Virus record (IMG/VR): IMGVR_UViG_3300042879_004726
Coordinates: 1 to 64,000 of that record
Length of the DNA stretch: 64,000 nt
Origin: a virus
Strand: one strand, 5' to 3'
The notes beneath the pieces are model-generated. The model saw nothing but the letters and a program-made list of their open reading frames with translations. It did no database searches and was not told the DNA's origin. Made by a program: the position numbers and the translations under genes. Shown in pieces: positions 42,530 through 51,948 of the stretch. Numbering within the stretch: position 1 is the stretch's first letter; each line of letters opens with the position of its first letter.

Positions 42530-42743
42530 TAATAATACTCCTGAGTAATGTTTTTATTTCATCTAAACTTGTCTTTATAGTTGTTATTTCATTTTCAAGT
42601 TCATTGATTTTTGATTGTTCACCTTTAACTTTATTTCTTCTTGTAATATAAGTATCATAATCACTTTTATTTGTATTAACTATTGCATTTGATTTTAGAT
42701 CTCTATAGAGGTCCTTTTGACCTTCAACTGGAATTAAATTCAT
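42516..42743 (-). CDS. Small coiled-coil hypothetical protein
   Basis: A 75-aa product from ATG 42743 (MNLIPVEGQKDLYRDLKSNA). After the conserved YRDLKSNAIVNTNKSDYDTY comes a basic stretch and a C-terminal coiled coil (INELENEITTIKTSLDEIK). The V.G...L.RD..SNAI.N.D...Y motif is frequent in T4-like cyanophage genomes. It may be a small structural or assembly protein, since it follows the baseplate genes. The TTG at 42758 would add five residues and overlap the preceding stop; ATG is more likely. Confidence 0.6.
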   Translation of the reverse strand: MNLIPVEGQKDLYRDLKSNAIVNTNKSDYDTYITRRNKVKGEQSKINELENEITTIKTSLDEIKTLLRSIINEPR

Positions 42744-42744
42744 A

Positions 42745-45700
42745 TCAAGCAAGGGCAATAACTCTTAAATTTTTTATGATTGGAACAAAGGCTTGAGATT
42801 TACTTGTACCAATTAATTTAATTCTAAATTGTTTAAATGTATTTGATAAATTGGCTGTGAATGTATAATCTTTAAAATCAGATGGTGTGGGATTACTTAT
42901 AAATCTATCTTGCTTAGTCATTTTCAAATCTGGACTTCCATCATTATTTTCTAAGCTAATTGATGACTGGTTATCTGGATTTATATTTCCATAACCTGGG
43001 AATAGGGTAAATGTGTTATTATTTTCACCAATTGAATAAAGTAATCTGATATCAGAATCATTATGAATATATGCATCAAGTAAAACTTTTATTGAAGAAG
43101 CTGGGTTATCTAGAATAATTTGATTTGATATGTAGGAGAATAAATTTGGGTCATCACCAATTGTATTAACTCTAGGATCTTTTATATAATCTGAAATAGG
43201 ATTATTAATTTTATTACTAATCAATACCAAACTATTGTTAGATAAGTCAATTGTAGGACTAACTCTAGAATCTGAAGTATTTAAATTTACATTTAGACTA
43301 ATAGATTTGTTTGCTGGAATTCCAGTCAAATATGTAGACTCATTAATTTTAGACGCAATAATTCGTGATGAATCAAAATAATTTATTGTATTATTTGATA
43401 TATCTTGTAAACCTTGATCTACAAAAGAAACTTCATTTCCACCCAGACTTGTTCCACTGATTGTTCTAATTGATGATTTAATATTTGTACCTGTTGGAGA
43501 AGTCTGTCTTATATTTGGTATAATCATTTCAAATGGGATATTATATGTCGCTTGACCGTTAGTTCCCCCAACTTTACTTGTTCTATTAAACTTTAATTTC
43601 CCAAATCCAGTATTTACACTTCTATCTACTCCATCAGTAGACATATTAACTTTAACGTAATAATAATCCGCACCTATTCTTTCTTTAATTGCACTACTTA
43701 CATCAGATAAATTGTGAGTTTTATTGATTCTTCTCAACGAAACTCCATTTAATTCATATTTTTCAACAAAAGTATCTATTGGATAATTAAATCCTTTTGT
43801 TGAGTCAATCTCCCTTGACACACCAGTTAAACTATTTGAAATTAGATTTACTCCAGTATAACTCAATATTTCATTTGCTATTCTAACATATCCTGGGTTA
43901 CTAGCACTCACTAAAATATTTTCAAAAACATTAAAACCAGAAATGCTGGAAACAAATAGTTCATTACTAGTTCCACTTGAACTTGGATATTGTGATGTCA
44001 GTTTACTTAATGTAGTACTAATTCCTGAAATATTAGAAATTGTTACTTTATTTGATGATGAATGTAAACCGTGATTTCTATGGAAAACTTTTATATGTTC
44101 TCCATCTGTAATTGTATTTAAATATGAGACTGTTAATGTATTTCCATTATTAGTAAAGTCAGTTGTTAAACCGGAATTATTAATAAATTTGAGAGTGGAA
44201 CCAATACTAATTTCCCCCTGAATGTTATCTACAATAATTTGATTATTCCCATTAATTTGAGAAACACTTAATCTCATACCAGTACCCAAATTCTGAGAAC
44301 CTATTGTGATTGGTGTTAAAATATCTCCTATCACATAACCAAAGCCCCCGTTATCTATGGTTGCCCCTGAAGCAACTACACCACCATTATTGATAGTAAT
44401 ATTTGCAGTTGCATTTAAACCAGAGCCAGTAATACTAGTCAATGCAACACCAGAATATGTAGTGTTTGATCCAGTATATCCAATTCCAGAATTAATAACT
44501 TTCAAAGTACTAAAAGCACTTCCAGCATACCCAACAAGAGTTCCAGTAGCTGTTGCAAGTCCGACATTTTGTTGTATTACAGTATTTCCAAGAGTCAAAT
44601 TTGAATTTGTAATTGTTCCAGATAAAGATACTTTAACTTTATTTGATTCAACTATCAAAGGATCCTTTGTCATAATTTGTAGTTTTTCATCAAGATCTGA
44701 ATTAAAAAACTGAGTAAATCCAGAAGAAACGAAATTGGCCCTATAAATCTCAAATGTTAAGTCTTCATATTGACTAGGAGACCACGTTGACGCATTTTGA
44801 GATTTGAATAGAGAACCAAGAAGTCTTTGTGTGGTAACTAATACTTGATTTTGCTCAGAATTTAATGTTGACACATCAGATTCACCAAGCCTAGATATCC
44901 ATACATTATATTCATTTGAATTTGAAATTATAACGATAGCATATTCTTTTTGTCCAGACAGATATACTGGAGATTCAAATTCAAATGTTGTAGAAACTGA
45001 AGCATCTTCTGAAATATTAATTTTATCTGGGGTTAATTCAACTTCAGAAAATGGAAGAATTTTTTGATTTGGTACTCCCAGTTCAACTTCTCTGATTTGA
45101 ACTGTAACTGGAAGAATATCATCCTTTGTTCTAAAGTAAAGATCAACCTTTGTAATATAAATTCCAGTTGAGTCATCTACCACAAATGATTGTGCTAAAG
45201 GATCTAGATATGCTCCAGTAAGTCTAGTATTTGTAGATACATTTGTAACATTTGTTGTAAGTGAAACAGTTTGACTTGAATTACTTGAATCTGATATAGA
45301 ATTTTCCTGTCTAAATCCATTATCAACTTCAACTCTGGCATTTCTAAGAGAAAGTGTAGATTGTTGTGTTGTATCAACTTCACCTTGAGAGTAAAAAGTT
45401 TCTTCAGCAACAGTAGTAATAACTCCAGGAATTTGTGAATTTGTTGAACTGCTGGTCAATTTGAATCTAGATCTTCCAGTTTCAAATGTTGGAGAACCAG
45501 ATAATCCATTTGGAACTTGGAAAGAACCTATTAAAGTTCCAATTCTATCTGTAACTAGTCTAACATTTTTTATTGTAGCTTCAGAACCTGATGTTAAACC
45601 TCTAAGTCTCATTCCAATTTTTATAGAACCATAAAAATTAGGATTTAATTCTTCAGAAAGAGAAAACGTATCAATATTTAATATTGAACTTGTTGATGAA

Positions 45701-48700
45701 TAGTTTTCTGGAATTGATACATTTCTATCATATGGATTTCTATCAAATGTATCAGTTGGATTATTGTATGGGCCATATTTATGATTTGATTTTGCAACTC
45801 TAAATTTAGCTTCAATTTTATTAGTAGATGCTGTAGAAAACTGACCGATTACAGTTTCTCCGACCTGAAATGACCCAGAAATCATTTCAATTTCAATGAG
45901 TTTACTGAAACAATAATCACTGACGTTTACACCATCAAAGAATGGATAAACTTGTGTAAATGGTTTTAATCTTTTAGATGTAAATTCAATATTTCTAGAC
46001 CTCATATATGTAATTACATCTCTACGAACAACTCTATCCCCTAAAGTTTCCGTATTTATGACTTCTCTAACTTTATATTGAGAACCAGTTCTTTGTTGAC
46101 TTAATCCTACATTTAATGTTGAATTTGTAGAAACATTGGTGTTTGTTATTCTATCTACAGAGGTTGTTTCAGTTCCAACTAAAAATGATTCTGGAACATT
46201 TGCAGCATTGGGCCATCTAAAATTCCTAAATTCTTCTAAAGTACCTTGCCTAAATCCATTTGTAGAATTTGTATTTAAATTGGATGATGAACTTGTGCTT
46301 GATTGTGATGTAAAATTAACATCAATTCCTGTAGTTTCCCAAGAATTCCAAATTACAGGGCTTACTCCTATTCTTTGGCCATCTTGGTCCGTATTTATTT
46401 CAGTTCTTAATGCTTCAGCAATTCCAAGGAAAGAACCTTCTACATCAATATTATTTACCTGCAACCTATTAGTATCAACCCAAACATCTGTTGTGGGATT
46501 AAGTTGAATAGATCCTTCCCAAAGCTTTACTAAAAATGGAGTAACATTCTCAGTTCTTGTTGCAAAAGGCTGCTTTAACCAAGAGACTTCATTATAATCC
46601 AAACAAATAGTATCACCAGTTCTTTTTATATTGGAACTGACAATATTAGAGAATCTTTTATCATCATTTAATTGAGTTGCGCCTCCAATTCCTGGAATTG
46701 TAATATTGGCGATTTCTAATTTTACATTAGATGTAAAATGTGAAGGTCTAAGCTCACCTTTAGCTGTATCAATACTATTTTTAACACCATTAGATGTATC
46801 TTGTGTTAAAAGTGAAGTAAAATTATCAACATAGAATCCAGATTTAAATCTGTTTAGTCCAGTTCCGTCATCAACAAAAAGATTTTGAGTGGATGATTCT
46901 AATGATGAAAGAGAAGTATAATACTCAAGATTTTTGATTCTATTTTCAAGATTGAAAATATCCTTCATTTGATATCTTTTATGTTGAATAAATTCAATCT
47001 TGGCATCAGAAGTATCATATAGATATGCGGGAAGATATATGTTTGCAATATTCATAGCACCAGAAATTTCTTCTGGTAGAGTTGGATTATCCGATGGACT
47101 TCCGTATTTTATCGTAAATGATTTATCTTTGGTCAAATAAATTCTGTCAATTCTTGGTAGATAATATGAATATGATAAAGTTAAAGATTCATCTGCACAA
47201 ATAACATCTCTTGCACTATGTAAAGAGCTATTGAAAGTTCTTCCAGAAAATTCAAATGGTGATCTGTTTCCTTCAGAAACTGAATAATCACTAACTCTTG
47301 GTCTGAAATCTACAATATCAGTAACTCTACAACCAGAAATTTTTAATATTTCTGATTTATAGTTAAATGATCCATAAGAATTTACAGTAGTAATATCACC
47401 AATATCTGATGCATCATAATAACCTCTAGAAAATACTACTTTTAATTTTCTTTGAACATTTTCGTTAGTATTTCTAACAATTTTTGAATAATCATAGTAA
47501 GTTGGAGTTTGTCCAGTAATCAACTTATAATTCTTTGTTACATTTTTACTTCCAGGATCAATTGAAGAAATTATTCCATTTACATTGGATTGTTTAAATT
47601 TTACAGTTTCTCCACTCAAAAATGTAATATCATTCAAATAAATGAATCCTATTGATGTATCACTAAGTCTTTCTGAATATAAAGCTTTTGCACCACTTAC
47701 GTTTCCAACTACAATTTCACCAATAAGTAAGTCATTTGTCTTTGATGAAGGCCCGTCCATAGAACCTATGATTGCAGAAGGTATTTTAGGATCTAAAATA
47801 TCATTTGATTCAAAAATTCCATAAAGAAGTCCTACATCTGGATAATTTAAACATATTTCTTTATCTTGAACTCTAGTTCCATATGGATAATTTCCATAAA
47901 TTAAACCATCATTTGATGTAGATTGACCTATTCCAGATGAAGGACTTGATGATTTATTAATGATAATACTATCTACAACTTTCTTTTTCTTTAATTTTGA
48001 TGTAATTTTTGATCTTTTTAAAGTTGCAATTAAAGTTGCTCCAGTATCATTGGAACCTAGGTTGTTTATTTTTAAATTGGTAGAACCGGATTGAAATTCA
48101 AATTTATCTGATGTTAATGTTTCTAAAGAACCATCACTTCTAATTAAGATATATCTCTCTTCATCAAATGGTAAAAATGTATTATTTTGACCTGCTGAAA
48201 TTACATTTGTAGAATTGCTTGTAATTGTAACATTATCAAATTGTCTTCTTATGATTAATTCAGACGATGAGAAATCAACAGAACTTATATTTTGTTTAGG
48301 TAAGATGCTATAGAGACTATTATTTCCAGATACATTTTCACTATTTCCACTAGATTGTAATTTTGTTGATAATATTGATAAATCTGTTACATTAATTGTT
48401 GATGCTGAGAGTGTTCCATTGACAACTCCTGGCACATTTTGTATGGATGAAATTTCAAATTGTTTTGTATTATAAAAAACTCTTCCTACCTTTGCATATG
48501 AAATTGTAGAAATACCAGATTGGCTAAATTTTACAAAATTTCCTGAAGTAACAATTCCAGAAATATTTGTATTATTTACAGTAACTGTTGAAATTCCTCC
48601 ACTAAAAGAACTTATGGAAGCAATTCCTATAAAATAAGACTCTGATTGTATAGTATCAGCACTAAATGTTTTTCCTGTTCCTACAGTGGAATGAACGGAT

Positions 48701-50352
48701 TTTATATCAGAAATACCATAATTTCTAATATTTGTAATATATCTTGATTGATTTGTTGTAGTTGTTGTTGACCCAAAGGAAATATTTTCTTTGGGTGAAA
48801 ATTGACCATTAATTTGATAAATTGTAATTGTACTTGAACTGCTTACAGAATTTCTTAAATAACCAGTTGCTCCTGTTGAGTCTCCCTGAATAAATGTAGG
48901 CACATTAAGTGTTACTGGTTCATTTAAATCAGCTATTGAATATGTTTGTATATCAAATAGAGATAAATCCCATTGATTTATATCTAAATTACTGACATCA
49001 TAACCACCCTGCTCCAAAGAAAAGTCATAAACTCTAGCACACCCAATTTCCTGCCCTGAAGCTATTCCTGCATTGCTTCCTACTCTTTCATCCCTCAAAC
49101 TTAAAATTGTTGTTGTATTAAATCCAATTAAAGGAGAGCCTGTAATATTATTTACTGATAGAGTTGGAGTAAAATTAAAATTTACTGCTTGATTTTCTAT
49201 TGTTTTTGTAGTTCTTGGTTTTGGTACATCTAAAAATGTTGATCCATCAAAACTTACTTCATATCCCTTAACATAAGCTTTTCCAGAACTTATTTTATAG
49301 ATTGCCAAATCTTCACTAGGAACTGATCCATTGTATGTTAATTCCCCTTCATTGAATATACCGTCATTCCCAATTCCATCATTTAAACTCTCTTTACATA
49401 AAGTTGAAAATGATTTTACATAATAATGGCCAGATTCATCAAAAGTTCTTTTTGCCAGTTCATCTCCAATAATATTGTATTCAGTATTATTGTTTAACTC
49501 CCTAATAACACCATCTTTTACGGTTGCGAGTTGAACAAAGCTGGTATTATCATAGTTATCAAGGTCTTTTTTATATAATGATGCTGTTATTTTTAGTCTA
49601 TCTGCTCCAGGGGCAGAGTAATTATTATATCCTTGAGAATTATCTGTTAAATCTTGATCATCATCTGATGTAATAAGTTCTTCATTTACCAATAAACCGA
49701 CTCTATAATTTGGTTTATTGGTATATTGATCTAAAATTAAAATTTGGTCTGAAACCTCGACAAAAGTTCCTCTTAAAAAATAAACTCCATTTGATAATGC
49801 AAATGCAGAACCAACAGAAGTTGAATTAGTAGAGATAGTAGATGCAAAACCTTCATCCACATTGATAAAAGTATTTCCAAATTGAATTGGAGTTTCTGAA
49901 ATTAATACCTCATCATCTGAAAATTCTCTTTGAGATAAATCATTTTCAGATGATTCAAGATAATCAACATAAAGGGTTATATTTCCTCTTTCAGATTCAT
50001 CTGCACTTATTACTTTAACTACCTTGGCTTTTACTCCTGAATTTTTTCCATATATTTTTAATCCTTCTAAATTATTTAAATATAAAGATACTGGAATTCC
50101 TGAATATTCACTATTAATCTCTATTGCATAAAAATTACTAATATATGTCAATTGTCCAGGAATTACTCTTGCACCTTCTTTGAAGAAATGAGAACCAAAT
50201 TGTTCTATTTGATTTTGAAGAATTGATTGTAAAGATGTTAATTCTCTAGCCTGAATTGGATAACCTGGCTTAAATAAAACTCTATAATAATTTTTATTTT
50301 TATCAAAGTCATCAAAATATGGATTTATATTAAGATTGGTTTCTTGTGACAT
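42745..50352 (-). CDS. Giant virion protein with N-terminal DUF4815
   Basis: A 2535-aa protein. The first ~100 residues (NINPYFDDFDKNKNYYRVLF, KPGYPIQARELTSLQSILQ, NQIEQFGSHFFKEGARVIPG) are the DUF4815 signature of phage tail structural proteins. The rest is beta-rich, with many Ser/Thr/Gly segments and one GxGYT-like repeat region (VINSGIGYTGSNTTYSGV) in its last third. The C-terminus (FTANLSNTFKQFRIKLIGTS) looks like a binding domain. It occupies the place of gp9-gp12 in T4, so it probably serves as baseplate periphery or fibre attachment. That role is inferred. Confidence 0.75.
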   Translation of the reverse strand: MSQETNLNINPYFDDFDKNKNYYRVLFKPGYPIQARELTSLQSILQNQIEQFGSHFFKEGARVIPGQLTYISNFYAIEINSEYSGIPVSLYLNNLEGLKIYGKNSGVKAKVVKVISADESERGNITLYVDYLESSENDLSQREFSDDEVLISETPIQFGNTFINVDEGFASTISTNSTSVGSAFALSNGVYFLRGTFVEVSDQILILDQYTNKPNYRVGLLVNEELITSDDDQDLTDNSQGYNNYSAPGADRLKITASLYKKDLDNYDNTSFVQLATVKDGVIRELNNNTEYNIIGDELAKRTFDESGHYYVKSFSTLCKESLNDGIGNDGIFNEGELTYNGSVPSEDLAIYKISSGKAYVKGYEVSFDGSTFLDVPKPRTTKTIENQAVNFNFTPTLSVNNITGSPLIGFNTTTILSLRDERVGSNAGIASGQEIGCARVYDFSLEQGGYDVSNLDINQWDLSLFDIQTYSIADLNEPVTLNVPTFIQGDSTGATGYLRNSVSSSSTITIYQINGQFSPKENISFGSTTTTTNQSRYITNIRNYGISDIKSVHSTVGTGKTFSADTIQSESYFIGIASISSFSGGISTVTVNNTNISGIVTSGNFVKFSQSGISTISYAKVGRVFYNTKQFEISSIQNVPGVVNGTLSASTINVTDLSILSTKLQSSGNSENVSGNNSLYSILPKQNISSVDFSSSELIIRRQFDNVTITSNSTNVISAGQNNTFLPFDEERYILIRSDGSLETLTSDKFEFQSGSTNLKINNLGSNDTGATLIATLKRSKITSKLKKKKVVDSIIINKSSSPSSGIGQSTSNDGLIYGNYPYGTRVQDKEICLNYPDVGLLYGIFESNDILDPKIPSAIIGSMDGPSSKTNDLLIGEIVVGNVSGAKALYSERLSDTSIGFIYLNDITFLSGETVKFKQSNVNGIISSIDPGSKNVTKNYKLITGQTPTYYDYSKIVRNTNENVQRKLKVVFSRGYYDASDIGDITTVNSYGSFNYKSEILKISGCRVTDIVDFRPRVSDYSVSEGNRSPFEFSGRTFNSSLHSARDVICADESLTLSYSYYLPRIDRIYLTKDKSFTIKYGSPSDNPTLPEEISGAMNIANIYLPAYLYDTSDAKIEFIQHKRYQMKDIFNLENRIKNLEYYTSLSSLESSTQNLFVDDGTGLNRFKSGFYVDNFTSLLTQDTSNGVKNSIDTAKGELRPSHFTSNVKLEIANITIPGIGGATQLNDDKRFSNIVSSNIKRTGDTICLDYNEVSWLKQPFATRTENVTPFLVKLWEGSIQLNPTTDVWVDTNRLQVNNIDVEGSFLGIAEALRTEINTDQDGQRIGVSPVIWNSWETTGIDVNFTSQSSTSSSSNLNTNSTNGFRQGTLEEFRNFRWPNAANVPESFLVGTETTSVDRITNTNVSTNSTLNVGLSQQRTGSQYKVREVINTETLGDRVVRRDVITYMRSRNIEFTSKRLKPFTQVYPFFDGVNVSDYCFSKLIEIEMISGSFQVGETVIGQFSTASTNKIEAKFRVAKSNHKYGPYNNPTDTFDRNPYDRNVSIPENYSSTSSILNIDTFSLSEELNPNFYGSIKIGMRLRGLTSGSEATIKNVRLVTDRIGTLIGSFQVPNGLSGSPTFETGRSRFKLTSSSTNSQIPGVITTVAEETFYSQGEVDTTQQSTLSLRNARVEVDNGFRQENSISDSSNSSQTVSLTTNVTNVSTNTRLTGAYLDPLAQSFVVDDSTGIYITKVDLYFRTKDDILPVTVQIREVELGVPNQKILPFSEVELTPDKINISEDASVSTTFEFESPVYLSGQKEYAIVIISNSNEYNVWISRLGESDVSTLNSEQNQVLVTTQRLLGSLFKSQNASTWSPSQYEDLTFEIYRANFVSSGFTQFFNSDLDEKLQIMTKDPLIVESNKVKVSLSGTITNSNLTLGNTVIQQNVGLATATGTLVGYAGSAFSTLKVINSGIGYTGSNTTYSGVALTSITGSGLNATANITINNGGVVASGATIDNGGFGYVIGDILTPITIGSQNLGTGMRLSVSQINGNNQIIVDNIQGEISIGSTLKFINNSGLTTDFTNNGNTLTVSYLNTITDGEHIKVFHRNHGLHSSSNKVTISNISGISTTLSKLTSQYPSSSGTSNELFVSSISGFNVFENILVSASNPGYVRIANEILSYTGVNLISNSLTGVSREIDSTKGFNYPIDTFVEKYELNGVSLRRINKTHNLSDVSSAIKERIGADYYYVKVNMSTDGVDRSVNTGFGKLKFNRTSKVGGTNGQATYNIPFEMIIPNIRQTSPTGTNIKSSIRTISGTSLGGNEVSFVDQGLQDISNNTINYFDSSRIIASKINESTYLTGIPANKSISLNVNLNTSDSRVSPTIDLSNNSLVLISNKINNPISDYIKDPRVNTIGDDPNLFSYISNQIILDNPASSIKVLLDAYIHNDSDIRLLYSIGENNNTFTLFPGYGNINPDNQSSISLENNDGSPDLKMTKQDRFISNPTPSDFKDYTFTANLSNTFKQFRIKLIGTSKSQAFVPIIKNLRVIALA

Positions 50353-50361
50353 AATTTTTTA

Positions 50362-51915
50362 TTAGAATTGCAAAATAACTTTGATATCTTCTTTTTGGTT
50401 TAATGACCTAGTAATAGATGGTCTATTATCAATGTAAATCATATCTCCAGAATATTTTTTTACTTCTGGATATGAAATTCCACTCTCAAAATACTGACCA
50501 AGATTATATGTTCTATTATTTATAGTTGTACTTATACCAGTGAATGAAGTATCAATGGGAAGATTATTTGATGTTCCTACTATAATATTTGAACCTCCAG
50601 TTCCTGGACTTGAAGTAAAACGATATAAATTATATCCATATTGTGGTGTAAATGATAAATTACTAGTTCCACTTGTAAATCCAACAAATGACCTATCTTG
50701 CCAATATTTCAAAACTCCAGTTTTGTTATCATATGAAACTACTTTACCAACAGCAGTTTGGCCTGTAGAAATTGTTTGAGTTATTACTGAATTTGCATTA
50801 AACGTTGCATTACTATATCCAGCACCAACTTTTAATGCATATGTATTACTTACTTTTTGTTGATTTAATAGTGTTGTTGTTCCATAAGAGACTGGATTTT
50901 TTATTATACCAACTCTTGCTATTTTATTTCCAGTTATAAAGTCTGGATTTAAATCATCATTTTCAATTCTAGAATATACTAAAACATTTTTTGCCCCCAA
51001 TTCTTGGTAAATATCAAATCCGTGCCCACCAGTAGGGGGAATAATCACATCAAATGTGGGTAAAATATTTCCAGTAATTCCAGCAGAATTTAAATCTACA
51101 ATTCCATAGGTATATCCACTTCCTCCAGTTGTTACATCTATAGACTCTACTGTGGAATCATTTCCAACTACTATTGTTGCTTTAGCACCTGAACCATCAC
51201 CCAAAATTGGAACATTAGTGTAAGTTTTTGCATTTCCTAAGCCACTTCCTCTATTTGTAATTGTTATTACTTTTAATTGTCCACTCTTAGACGCATCAGA
51301 ATGTTCTCTGACAGAAGCGTTTTCTAAATTTGTATTCCAATCTTTAGGAACAGGAATAAAATTCAAAGAATCAAATTTAATTAAATCATTTGGTTTTATT
51401 GTATAAAGATATTTCCATATATATCCATCACCACTTAATCCAGCACTTCTTGGTTCCAAATCAGTGAATAATGGCTCATCCAAAGAAGGTTTACCTTTTG
51501 GATTTTCTGGGTCTTTACCATTATGTAAACAAATATAAACCCTATAATCACTATTCATTACATAAAAATTAGACTCATATAGACTTGTTCTACTTGAGGC
51601 AGTTGAAACTCTATTTACACTAATATCCTGGCGATACAAATCATATGTTGTTCCAGATTGCCATTCAATTCTTTTTACTACTTGCCTGATGTCATCATTA
51701 TTAATTTTTTTCAATGCAACAACTGTATCCCAAATATCATTATAACTATCAAATGAATCTATTGGAGAAGAAGGATTTGTCTCCCAAGTAGAGCTGTAAT
51801 CAGTAGCATTTGTTAAACCAACAAAAGAATAATAAGAATTTGAAGTGGAGGCAATAGATGTGATAAAATTTGCTGCACTTAATATTCTAAATTGATCTGT
51901 TATTATAGCTGACAT
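50362..51915 (-). CDS. 8: Baseplate wedge protein gp8
   Basis: A 517-aa product: MSAIITDQFRILSAANFITS, VYICLHNGKDPENPKGKPSL, and GDGYIWKYLYTIKPNDLIKF, the last close to the GY.WKYL..I motif of gp8. Residues about 210-290 contain repeats of the GSGYTYGIVDLN type, making the protein longer than T4 gp8 (334 aa). It is placed between a gp7-position protein and the DUF4815 protein, as gp8 should be. An AATAAATA lies upstream. I hold the gp8 name with moderate confidence. Confidence 0.65.
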   Translation of the reverse strand: MSAIITDQFRILSAANFITSIASTSNSYYSFVGLTNATDYSSTWETNPSSPIDSFDSYNDIWDTVVALKKINNDDIRQVVKRIEWQSGTTYDLYRQDISVNRVSTASSRTSLYESNFYVMNSDYRVYICLHNGKDPENPKGKPSLDEPLFTDLEPRSAGLSGDGYIWKYLYTIKPNDLIKFDSLNFIPVPKDWNTNLENASVREHSDASKSGQLKVITITNRGSGLGNAKTYTNVPILGDGSGAKATIVVGNDSTVESIDVTTGGSGYTYGIVDLNSAGITGNILPTFDVIIPPTGGHGFDIYQELGAKNVLVYSRIENDDLNPDFITGNKIARVGIIKNPVSYGTTTLLNQQKVSNTYALKVGAGYSNATFNANSVITQTISTGQTAVGKVVSYDNKTGVLKYWQDRSFVGFTSGTSNLSFTPQYGYNLYRFTSSPGTGGSNIIVGTSNNLPIDTSFTGISTTINNRTYNLGQYFESGISYPEVKKYSGDMIYIDNRPSITRSLNQKEDIKVILQF

Positions 51916-51935
51916 TTACTTTTGTAATTTATTTG

Positions 51936-51943
51936 TATTTATT
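51936..51943 (-). promoter_or_regulatory. Late promoter-like AATAAATA before gp8
   Basis: AATAAATA on the minus strand, 21 nt before the gp8 ATG, in the 33-nt gap after the 1498-aa gene. Confidence 0.4.
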
Positions 51944-51948
51944 CTACT

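Noticed and set aside
44357-44713. Pro/Val-rich plus-strand frame within the DUF4815 gene
   Set aside because: Antisense of GxGYT-like beta repeats; similar shadows appear opposite gp14.
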